DNA from: Marinobacter halotolerans
Lineage (GTDB): Bacteria; Pseudomonadota; Gammaproteobacteria; Pseudomonadales; Oleiphilaceae
Reading direction: 5' to 3'
Assembly (NCBI RefSeq): GCF_008795985.1
Contig: NZ_VMHP01000002.1
Span: 868,001 to 932,000 of the forward strand
Length of the DNA stretch: 64,000 nucleotides
Translations under genes and position numbers: made by a program
Shown here: positions 57,298 through 64,000 of the stretch, piece by piece
How the letters are laid out: each line of letters starts with the position of its first letter
Position numbering within the stretch: position 1 is the stretch's first letter
The notes under the pieces: model-generated
What the model saw: only the letters and a program-made list of their open reading frames with translations
Told to the model about the DNA's origin: nothing
Databases searched by the model: none

Positions 57298-58077
57298 TTA
57301 GTTCTGCTGACGGCTCATGCTTGCGGACATGCGGTCGATCAGCCCCTGGGGCAGGGCTCCCAGAATTTTCAGGCTCCAGGTAAATCGCTTCGGAAAGGCA
57401 ATTTCCCGCTTTCCCTTCTGAAGTCCCTTGACAATACGGTCCGCTGCATCCTCCGCAGACACCAGAAATGGCATGGGGAAGTCGTTCTGGTCGGTCAGCG
57501 GTGTTTTTACGAACCCGGGCGATACGACCACGACATCAATACCTTCAGCCGCCAGATCCGCACGCAGCGCGTGGGCAAAATAAGTCAGCGCCGCCTTGGA
57601 AGCGCCATAACCCTCGGCGCGCCCAAACGGGAACCACCAGGCTGAAGAACTCACGATCACCAGCGTGGCCTTCTTGCCTTTCTTCACCGTGCGACGAAGG
57701 GCGGGCAGGGCAATATCCAGGCTGCGGGCTGTTCCCACTACGTTGGTGGTGACGTTTTTCTCAATAACCTCACTGTCGTACTGACTGATGTCCAGGTACT
57801 CGCAGGTGCCGGCGTTCAGCACTGCCATATCCAGATCGCCATTGGCTTCCAGTAAGCCTGCAATAGAAGCCAGTTCCTCGCGATTGGTGGTGTCGGCGCG
57901 GGCAGTGGTCACCCGTTCTCCGCCGAAGGTCTTCAGCTCATCCAGTGCTTCCTGCCGGCGCCCGGTCACAATCAGGTGATGGCCCTGTTGCAGCATGGCT
58001 TTGGTCACGGCCTCACCGATACCCGAACTGGCGCCGGTGATCCAGATGTTAGAAGGTGTCTGCAAGTGTTGATTCAT
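57298..58077 (-). CDS. Short-chain dehydrogenase/reductase
   Basis: A 259-residue classical SDR with cofactor motif TGASSGIGEA, LNAGT, and the catalytic YxxxK in AEGYGASKAALTYF after SSSAWW. The basic residues after the glycine motif (GRRQE) suggest NADPH. The substrate is unknown; context points to a lipid-derived ketone or alcohol. It overlaps the NTF2-like gene by four bases. Confidence 0.88.
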   Translation of the reverse strand: MNQHLQTPSNIWITGASSGIGEAVTKAMLQQGHHLIVTGRRQEALDELKTFGGERVTTARADTTNREELASIAGLLEANGDLDMAVLNAGTCEYLDISQYDSEVIEKNVTTNVVGTARSLDIALPALRRTVKKGKKATLVIVSSSAWWFPFGRAEGYGASKAALTYFAHALRADLAAEGIDVVVVSPGFVKTPLTDQNDFPMPFLVSAEDAADRIVKGLQKGKREIAFPKRFTWSLKILGALPQGLIDRMSASMSRQQN

Positions 58078-58541
58078 CCCGCCTGGCTCCTTATCCAGCG
58101 AATGGCTTTACCCAGTACCGGAAGGTTTTCATACAGCAGTTGTCCAACGTCGAAGTAGTCCCGGTGACTGGTCACTTTCCCGTTGGAAATCTTGAGCTGG
58201 CTGATACCGTCCACGTTCACCTGGTGTCCGTTGCGAATGCGCTTGTGGCGCAGGCGCATGATCCAGGGAATGCACACGTCACGGCCGTTGATCACCGGCT
58301 CACCGAAATCGAAATGACAGGAAATCACGTTGGCGTAGGCACCGGAAAAGTACTCCACCAGTTCGTCGATTCCCTCTACAGCAGAGAACGGATCCCTGAA
58401 CATGACGTCGTGGCTGTATACATCGCGAATGTCACGGATATTGCCAGCGGACAGGTTGTTGAACAGCTGCTTGAACTTTTTGAGCGCGTCAGTAACCGAA
58501 GCGCTACCTTTACTCATTTCAATGACTGAGGCAGTGCTCAT
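58074..58541 (-). CDS. NTF2-like (SnoaL-type) protein
   Basis: A 155-residue single-domain protein with an NTF2/SnoaL cone fold pattern: AGNIRDIRDVYSHDVMFRDP, GIDELVEYFSGAYAN and the strand VCIPWIMRLRHK. Such proteins bind or isomerise hydrophobic molecules. ATG 58541 has an AGGAGG site and overlaps the desaturase stop by four bases. Its presence in the lipid cluster suggests it handles an acyl intermediate. Confidence 0.82.
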   Translation of the reverse strand: MSTASVIEMSKGSASVTDALKKFKQLFNNLSAGNIRDIRDVYSHDVMFRDPFSAVEGIDELVEYFSGAYANVISCHFDFGEPVINGRDVCIPWIMRLRHKRIRNGHQVNVDGISQLKISNGKVTSHRDYFDVGQLLYENLPVLGKAIRWIRSQAG

Positions 58542-59494
58542 TTTGACTTCCTCCTGGTCCTGTCGAGTTGGCGGGTTTCTTCCTGAATGTGTTCGGGAAT
58601 CGGTTTCATGTCCCAGATAATCCCCAGTTTGGACAGGACCCACAATCCATACCAGGTCATGTCGATTTCATACCACCGGAATCCCTGCCGGACCGACTGG
58701 GGCCAGCGGTGGTGGTTGTTGTGCCAGCCTTCTCCCAGTGTAATCAAGGCAAGCCAGCCATTGTTGCGGCTGTCGTCCGGAGTTTCGAACCGGCGCTTGC
58801 CCCAGACGTGGGACAGGGAGTTAATCGATACTGTTGCATGGAAAAGCACAACCGTAGAGATAAAGAAGCCCCACACCAACAACTGCAGCCCGTTAGTGCC
58901 CAGGTGCGGCGCTGTGGCCGCAAGAAGCTCGCCCAGACCGTAAATACCCAAGGCGGCAGCGGTGGGAACCAGTGAGTCAAACCGGTTAAGGAACTTGAGT
59001 TCCGGAAAGCGCATCCAGTCTTTCACCCGGCGTTCGTCCATGGCGAATCCGGCGTCACAAGTGAACCAGCCCACATGGGACCACCAGAAACCTCCCTGGT
59101 GCGGCGAGTGCAGGTCTTCTTCGCGATCAGAATGCTGGTGGTGGTGACGGTGATGGGCCGCCCACCAGAGCGGGCCGCGCTGGGCTGCACTTGCCCCGAG
59201 CAGCCCGAACAGAAACTGTGCTACGCGGCTGGTCTTGAACGTTTTGTGGGCAAAATAGCGATGGTAGAAGCCGGTAATCGCGAACATCCGGATAACGAAG
59301 AAGCCGGCCGCAAAAGCAATGGCAAAGGCGCTTGTTCCGGTTACCAGAACCAGCAGGCAGGCAAGGTGTAATGCGATAAAAGGAAGAACTCGGATAACGT
59401 TGAACGATCGTGATTCGGTGTCCAGGTGATCCGAACCTGCGGCCGAATCGAACCACCTCAGAATGTTTGTCAGCCAGTTTTGCACTCGGGTCAT
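58538..59494 (-). CDS. Acyl-CoA / acyl-lipid desaturase
   Basis: A 318-residue di-iron membrane desaturase. Its three histidine boxes are intact: HRYFAH (residues 78-83), HHRHHH (114-119) and HNNHH near residue 258. Four membrane helices are arranged in two pairs around the boxes. It is of the delta-9 stearoyl-CoA desaturase type and introduces a double bond with O2. It is the first gene of the minus-strand lipid operon and may provide the unsaturated chain for the Cfa-like enzyme. Confidence 0.92.
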   Translation of the reverse strand: MTRVQNWLTNILRWFDSAAGSDHLDTESRSFNVIRVLPFIALHLACLLVLVTGTSAFAIAFAAGFFVIRMFAITGFYHRYFAHKTFKTSRVAQFLFGLLGASAAQRGPLWWAAHHRHHHQHSDREEDLHSPHQGGFWWSHVGWFTCDAGFAMDERRVKDWMRFPELKFLNRFDSLVPTAAALGIYGLGELLAATAPHLGTNGLQLLVWGFFISTVVLFHATVSINSLSHVWGKRRFETPDDSRNNGWLALITLGEGWHNNHHRWPQSVRQGFRWYEIDMTWYGLWVLSKLGIIWDMKPIPEHIQEETRQLDRTRRKSK

Positions 59495-59524
59495 ACCCTG
59501 CTTGCCTTTTGTTTCATGGTTTAA

Positions 59525-59570
59525 ACTATAACGCGCCCATTCATACGTTTATTCACCCGCTTCTGGATGC
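59525..59570 (-). promoter_or_regulatory. Promoter region of the lipid operon, possible ECF-type elements
   Basis: On the minus strand GCATCC (59570-59565) and CGTAT (59547-59543) are 17 bases apart. This resembles the TGATCC/CGTA pattern of ECF sigma factors paired with ChrR. A sigma-70-type TATAGT (59530-59525) also exists, without a good -35. Both are weak matches. Confidence 0.3.
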
Positions 59571-59577
59571 ATCCTGA

Positions 59578-60606
59578 ATGATGATTAACAATTCTCAGTC
59601 TTCCCCAAATTTACGTTCTATCGCGGTCATCGGTTCAGGGCTTGCGGGGCTTACCTCCGCACTTTTGCTCCAGGAACAGGGGCATCAGGTCACCGTTTTT
59701 GAAAAAAGTCGGGGCCCCGGCGGACGCCTGGCGGCCAAGCGGGTTGACGGTGGCTCCGCCGATATTGGCGCTCAGTATTTCACAATACGTAACCCGGCGT
59801 TTTATCAGTTTCTGGATGAACATGCCGGAACCGATGCTTATGCACCCTGGCAGGGACGTTTCGGGTATCAGACCGCGCCGGGGCAGTGGGAGCCGTTTCC
59901 GGATGAGACTCGCTACGTCGGCGTACCCAGAATGACCGCCATTACCCGGGCCCTGTCTGCAAAGACTGATATGGTTGCCCAGACCCGGATTGCCAGGCTG
60001 GAAAGCGATGAAAACAAGACTTGGGTACTGGTATCCACCGAGGACGAACGCTTCGGGCCTTTTGACGCTGTCATCGTCACCGCACCTCCGGCCCAGGCAC
60101 AGGACCTGCTTGCCGACAGCAAGCTGGTTGACCTGGCGGCGGAGCTGGATGAGCCGGTTCGCCATGTGCAGCCGTGCTGGTCCGTGGCCGTACACTTTTC
60201 CCGGCCACCGTTCGAAAGCTATGAGGGAATGCGGGTAAAGAGCGACCTTCTCAGCTGGGTGGGCAACAATTCCAGCAAGCCGGGCAGGGATGACGCCGGA
60301 CAATGGTGGGTACTCCACGCGTCCTCCGACTGGTCCCGGGCCAATGTCGACAGGCCGGCGGAACAGGTGGCCGGTGACATGATTCGCGAATTTCAGTCTG
60401 TCACCGGCTCCCGACAGGAGCCGGATAACGTGGTCACTCATCGCTGGCTGTATGCAAAATCCTCTGACACCGATACGCCGGGCCACCGCTGGTTTGCGGA
60501 CCAGCGAATCGGACTGGCAGGAGACTGGCTCAGTGGCGGCCGCGTTGAGGGTGCATTTAATAGTGCCAGCGGCCTGGTCGATGCCATGGGCAATATTTCC
60601 GGTTAG
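59578..60606 (+). CDS. Renalase-like FAD-dependent oxidoreductase
   Basis: A 342-residue flavoprotein. Motifs: IAVIGSGLAGLTSALLLQEQ for FAD, FEKSRGPGGRLAAKR, the early GSADIGAQYFT and the C-terminal IGLAGDWLSGGRVEGAF. This matches the COG3380/renalase-like group, in which bacterial members oxidise mis-reduced dihydro-NAD isomers. Two tandem ATGs (59578, 59581) may both serve. It is divergent from the lipid operon and converges with the HD gene, sharing the bases TTAG. Confidence 0.82.
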   Translation: MMINNSQSSPNLRSIAVIGSGLAGLTSALLLQEQGHQVTVFEKSRGPGGRLAAKRVDGGSADIGAQYFTIRNPAFYQFLDEHAGTDAYAPWQGRFGYQTAPGQWEPFPDETRYVGVPRMTAITRALSAKTDMVAQTRIARLESDENKTWVLVSTEDERFGPFDAVIVTAPPAQAQDLLADSKLVDLAAELDEPVRHVQPCWSVAVHFSRPPFESYEGMRVKSDLLSWVGNNSSKPGRDDAGQWWVLHASSDWSRANVDRPAEQVAGDMIREFQSVTGSRQEPDNVVTHRWLYAKSSDTDTPGHRWFADQRIGLAGDWLSGGRVEGAFNSASGLVDAMGNISG

Positions 60607-62069
60607 CGGTCCCTGGTGGATGCAGGTGGTGTGTAGAAATGGGTGATGGTGCCGTCCTGAAATTTGCTGAAAAACGCGCTGACCTCGGTAATCTTCTTCA
60701 GCGAGCGTGAGCGGTTGATGGGGTCTTTCACGAGCACCTTGATACCGTTGAAGTTGTCCTGAATATTGGAAAAGCGCGCCCGCATCGAGCAGGTCACCAC
60801 CTCGTCGGGGTCCAGCGCCAGTTGGGATGCCAGCCAGCGACTGTGATCTTCGATCCCCTGGGCGGTAAGGTCCTCTCTCGTGTCGAGGTGGTTGAGCTTA
60901 ACCCGGTCGACAATACAGCGGGAAAAACTGCGGGGGTGGTTGCGGGAGACTTTCCGGAAGGCCTCCCAGAAAAAGCTGTCTGTCAGGTCGGCAAAATGCC
61001 GCATATCGCTGAGGCAGGTATCAACCCAGGCGAACATGTCTGGGTCGTCCAGCACTTCATTGATTGCCTCGCGCAGCAGCCAGTCAAAACCGAGCGCCGT
61101 TTTGTGGGCGTAGACCTTGCGGTACATCTGGTGACGGCTATAAACGAAATCTTCAAGCGCCCCAAGGCCCTTCTGGGTAATGGCCAGTCCCAACCAGGGC
61201 TCCCGCACGTCCCAGCCGAACCGCAGGTTGCTGAGCAGGTGGTCCAGATTGAAGCCACCAATCGTCACGGAGGAATGAAACCCGTCCCTTAGCATGTAAT
61301 CCGCCCGATCCGCATCGATTTCACCGGAGACAATGGATGAAAGCAGATCCATTACCAGTCGCGGCGTGTCGGATTTGCTGAGAACGCCGGATTCTGCATC
61401 CTCGCCGGCAATAAAGTGCCAGAAGGTGCGGGCGTGCTGACAGAAGGTTTCGCTGGGCTGGACGTCGGTGGTTTCCATTATCCCGATGACGTCCCGGGCA
61501 TCCAGGCCGGCTTCTGCCATGGATACCGCCGACAGAACGTCGTGGGCCACCCGCACGGAATAGTGCTCATGCTCCAGTTCGTGGGGCTTTTCGCTGTGAT
61601 AGACGGTGTAGTCCGCATCTTTCCAGAGCTCTTCAAAACGCTCGGGCCGGGCCATCAGCTCGTGGATGCGTCGGGCCTGGGTGAACTGGTGGGAGAAACT
61701 GGAATGCCCGCTGTCATGCAGCAAGCAGCCGAGGCGGATGATTTTGGCAAGATAATCAATCGCATCCAACTGATTCATGCTGAGATCGTTCTGATCACTG
61801 AGTTTGCGCTCGCGCAGGTAGGCGTCAATCATTGAGCGAAACATCCGTGTTCCAACGTACATAACACCGATGCTGTGCAGAAAACGGGAGTGGGTGGCGC
61901 CGGGGAATACCAGGCTCAGGATGTCGTTCTGGCAGATATTGCGCAGGCGCTGGAACAGCGGGTGGTCAATCACCTGGATTTCGTGCCGGTAAAGAGGAAT
62001 ACCGCCATGGACGGGGTCCATGATCAGTTTATCGTAGGCACCGAGCAGGTCATTGACTGCACTTCGCAT
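60603..62069 (-). CDS. HD domain phosphohydrolase
   Basis: A 488-residue protein. The HD motif HDSGHSSFSHQF follows an upstream His in HSRFLHSIGVMYVG, and the region VSGEIDADRADYMLRDGF is shared with dGTPase-like and SAMHD1-like enzymes. It likely hydrolyses a nucleotide, though the substrate is unknown. It is longer than the E. coli Dgt-type core because of a C-terminal extension. The start has a strong GGAGGAACAG site. Confidence 0.82.
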   Translation of the reverse strand: MRSAVNDLLGAYDKLIMDPVHGGIPLYRHEIQVIDHPLFQRLRNICQNDILSLVFPGATHSRFLHSIGVMYVGTRMFRSMIDAYLRERKLSDQNDLSMNQLDAIDYLAKIIRLGCLLHDSGHSSFSHQFTQARRIHELMARPERFEELWKDADYTVYHSEKPHELEHEHYSVRVAHDVLSAVSMAEAGLDARDVIGIMETTDVQPSETFCQHARTFWHFIAGEDAESGVLSKSDTPRLVMDLLSSIVSGEIDADRADYMLRDGFHSSVTIGGFNLDHLLSNLRFGWDVREPWLGLAITQKGLGALEDFVYSRHQMYRKVYAHKTALGFDWLLREAINEVLDDPDMFAWVDTCLSDMRHFADLTDSFFWEAFRKVSRNHPRSFSRCIVDRVKLNHLDTREDLTAQGIEDHSRWLASQLALDPDEVVTCSMRARFSNIQDNFNGIKVLVKDPINRSRSLKKITEVSAFFSKFQDGTITHFYTPPASTRDR

Positions 62070-62181
62070 GGATCTGTTCCTCCAAATTCGGTAAAGATGG
62101 CTTGTTATATCACAGGGGCATGCCAGAATAGATGACGGATGGCCGAATTTCCTTTTACCGCTGGCAGTTTAGGGCACAACC

Positions 62182-63390
62182 ATGACATCGCGCACCGAGC
62201 GCATTCTGATCATCGACTCAGACGAAAATGCCCGTTCAGAGCTTGGCCGTTACCTGAGCGCCCGGGGCTTCTACGTTTACGATTCCCCGGACCTGGCCTC
62301 CGCTCGCTCTCTGTTTGATCGCGACACCCCGGATATCATCTTTGCCGACCTGTCCCCCGCGGCTATATCGGAGCTGGTCGGCCGCCTGGATGATGCAGGT
62401 ATCTTTGCGCCTATTGTTGCTGTTTCGGCCACCCACCGAGCCGCCGATATTGTAGAAGCACTGAGGGCGGGCGCCGCCGATGTGGCGCTCAAGCCCTGCG
62501 CCGACGACAAGGGCGCCCTGGATGATGTGATCGGCAAGCTGTTTGACCGGGTTCGCGTTAACCGGCTCAATCATCTTTACCGTCAGGAGCTGGAAGAGGC
62601 CAACCGCGACTTGCGCGACGGTATTGCCGAGCTCCGCGCCGACCAGAATGCCGGACGCAAGGTCCAGCTCAAGATGCTGCCTGACCACGAACAGGTCATT
62701 TCAGGCCTTAGCGTCGACCACCTTATCAAACCCTCGCTCTATCTGAGCGGCGATTTTCTCGACTATTTCCCGTTATCCGACGACAAAGTCCTGGTTTACA
62801 TCGCCGACGTATCCGGCCATGGCGCCAGTTCAGCCTTCGTGACTGTTCTGCTGAAAAACCTGACCAACCGGCTGCAACGCAACCTGCGCCGCGGGTCCAG
62901 CAGTGACATTCTGCACCCGAATCAGTTCCTGGATCGTATCAATACCGAACTGCTGGATACCGGGCTGGGCAAGCACGTTACGGTATTCGTGGGCATTATC
63001 TCGGTTTCCGAGCGAGCGCTGCGCTACTCGGTCGGTGCGCATTTCCCGATGCCGATCCTGTCTTTCGTGAGCGGCGAGACACGGTTTCTCGAGGGCAGCG
63101 GGTTGCCGGTGGGGCTTTTTGAAGATCCCCAATGGGAAGTTTACGAGGTTCCGTTGCACGAACCTTTCAATCTGATTCTGTTTTCAGACGGAATTCTGGA
63201 AGTTATCCGGGAGAAGAGCCTGGATGAAAAGGAGCGGCAGCTACTTGAAGTCGTATCTGGAGGCCGTCACACTATTGGGGCATTAAGCGATGCTCTGAAT
63301 CTGGAAGAGATCACAGAGTTACCTGACGATATTGCTATCGTATCGGTGACGGACTCGAAGTCCGTTATCAATGGGCCGACGTCGACATAG
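62182..63390 (+). CDS. HsbR-like response regulator with PP2C (SpoIIE) phosphatase domain
   Basis: A 402-residue protein: N-terminal receiver (residues about 7-125; Asp12, Asp14, phospho-acceptor Asp56 in FADLSP, Lys104 in LKP), a short coiled coil (about 130-155), and a SpoIIE-type PP2C domain with YLSGDFLDYF, IADVSGHGASSAF and LFSDGILEV. In Pseudomonas HsbR acts on HsbA in the HptB pathway that controls swarming, biofilm and flagellar genes. The next gene encodes the HsbA-like partner; the stop and start overlap by one base. Confidence 0.85.
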   Translation: MTSRTERILIIDSDENARSELGRYLSARGFYVYDSPDLASARSLFDRDTPDIIFADLSPAAISELVGRLDDAGIFAPIVAVSATHRAADIVEALRAGAADVALKPCADDKGALDDVIGKLFDRVRVNRLNHLYRQELEEANRDLRDGIAELRADQNAGRKVQLKMLPDHEQVISGLSVDHLIKPSLYLSGDFLDYFPLSDDKVLVYIADVSGHGASSAFVTVLLKNLTNRLQRNLRRGSSSDILHPNQFLDRINTELLDTGLGKHVTVFVGIISVSERALRYSVGAHFPMPILSFVSGETRFLEGSGLPVGLFEDPQWEVYEVPLHEPFNLILFSDGILEVIREKSLDEKERQLLEVVSGGRHTIGALSDALNLEEITELPDDIAIVSVTDSKSVINGPTST

Positions 63391-63896
63391 TGGCAGTGAA
63401 CTCAATGGCTGGTTATAAAATCCTGCAGGCGGAACAACAGGGCATTTATGTCCTCAAGTTTATTGGAGAAATCCGGCTAAACCTCTGTTCAACGCTGGAC
63501 AATCTTGTTGAGTCCATCACTCAGGACCCGGACTTCAAAACCGTAGTGGTTGATGTTACCGAAACCGACATCATCGACAGCACCACGCTCGGTCTGCTTG
63601 CAAAGATCGCCATGGCCGCCAAGAAGCGCAGCCAGTTCCTACCCACACTGATCTCCACCAATCCGGACATCACCCGTATCGCCATCTCCATGGGCTTTGA
63701 CAAGATTTTTATTATTGTGAAAGAGCCCGCCTCCCGCATTGAAGAGCTTGAAGAAATCCCCGTGCTCAAGGCGAGTGAACAGGAAGTCCGCGACAAGGTC
63801 CTTGAAGCCCATCGTGTGCTGATGGGCATGAACAGCCGCAACCGGGAAGAATTCAAGAACCTGGTGCGCGCCCTGGAATGCGAAGAGCCCGGCTAA
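63390..63896 (+). CDS. HsbA-like anti-sigma factor antagonist (STAS domain)
   Basis: A 168-residue protein whose N-terminal STAS domain carries the phosphorylation site in DIIDSTTLGLLAKIAM. The C-terminal region (about 110-168) is charged and helical, longer than classical SpoIIAA but as in HsbA. The start is a GTG that overlaps the HsbR-like stop (TAGTG). The phosphatase upstream should control its phospho-state. No hptB, flgM or flgN gene is in the window. Confidence 0.85.
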   Translation: MAVNSMAGYKILQAEQQGIYVLKFIGEIRLNLCSTLDNLVESITQDPDFKTVVVDVTETDIIDSTTLGLLAKIAMAAKKRSQFLPTLISTNPDITRIAISMGFDKIFIIVKEPASRIEELEEIPVLKASEQEVRDKVLEAHRVLMGMNSRNREEFKNLVRALECEEPG

Positions 63897-63929
63897 AGCC
63901 CGGGCCATACCCCATTGAAGGGATAGATT

Positions 63930-64000
63930 ATGTCTCAAAACACTGATGCCCAACCGCAGAGGCCCGGGGCCAGCGGTCAGCATGTGGCTGTACTGGGTGG
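63930..64000 (+). CDS. Probable glycerol-3-phosphate dehydrogenase, N-terminus only (partial)
   Basis: The frame opens MSQNTDAQPQRPG and reaches HVAVLGG at the window edge. A hydrophobic strand leading into GG fits the start of a Rossmann nucleotide site, and GpsA proteins have IAVLGGGS at this place. GAAGGGAT is a good ribosome site. Only 23 residues are visible, so the identity is a guess. Confidence 0.45.
   Translation, partial: MSQNTDAQPQRPGASGQHVAVLG

Noticed and set aside
62084..62150. Inverted repeat AAATTCGG ... CCGAATTT between the divergent HD and HsbR-like genes
   Set aside because: Arms of eight bases separated by 51 bases in an AT-richer gap are compatible with chance; no promoter overlap pattern supports a regulator site.

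Overview
The window looks like chromosomal housekeeping DNA from a Marinobacter-like gammaproteobacterium (order Pseudomonadales/Alteromonadales). This rests on high GC content, on gene families of Pseudomonas/Marinobacter type, and on several blocks whose gene order I recall from Pseudomonas aeruginosa: accD-folC-SPOR-cvpA-purF-metZ, ftsK-lolA-rarA-serS-cobA, fabI-yejFEBA-mltD-gloB-methyltransferase-rnhA-dnaQ, cysI with a DUF934 gene, metH-nfuA, and tusEBCD-yccA-tRNA-Ser. No insertion sequences, prophage genes, CRISPR arrays or integrase genes were seen. Genes are densely packed, many overlapping by 1 to 4 bases.

Layout. 1-11986 is a plus-strand series: trpA, accD, folC, a SPOR protein, cvpA, purF, metZ, ftsK, lolA, rarA. 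12129-14263 holds serS and cobA, converging on DAHP synthase (aroG type). 15509-17804 encodes a DUF1631 protein and a PilZ protein. 17809-26960 is a minus-strand block with fabI, the Yej peptide importer, mltD and gloB. 27055-30895 is plus strand: a methyltransferase, rnhA, dnaQ and a stand-alone protein resembling the N-terminal region of the pilus chemotaxis kinase ChpA. 30976-33582 has an SCP2-like protein, sohB and an acuI/yhdH reductase. 33650-40084 carries sulfite reductase with its DUF934 partner, a 34-residue membrane protein, a DUF2970 protein and metH. nfuA is divergent from metH.

41043-44763 contains a DUF445 membrane protein, the tRNA thiolation genes tusDCBE and yccA. A tRNA-Ser(UGA) gene follows at 45066-45156. 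45179-50096 is minus strand: the 5-oxoprolinase genes pxpABC, hemH, a DUF442 phosphatase/sulfurtransferase-like protein and a split YeeE/YedE transporter. 50097-50505 is the longest stretch without a protein gene. It appears to encode a small RNA of about 90 nt on the minus strand. A phasin, a TetR regulator and exonuclease III follow.

52524-59494 is a compact eight-gene minus-strand cluster for membrane-lipid modification: acyl desaturase, NTF2-like protein, SDR, FAD oxidoreductase, DUF1365, cyclopropane/methyl fatty acid synthase-like enzyme, DUF2878 and a secreted protein of unknown function. It faces a renalase-like FAD enzyme. The window ends with an HD phosphohydrolase, an HsbR/HsbA-like phosphatase and anti-anti-sigma pair, and the first codons of what is probably gpsA.

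The points most worth a second look are the lipid-modification cluster, the candidate small RNA, an intrinsic terminator hairpin inside the 5' end of tusD, the orphan ChpA-like protein, and two perfect dyads in the fabI and metH/nfuA promoter regions. All family calls come from reading the sequence; no database search was run.
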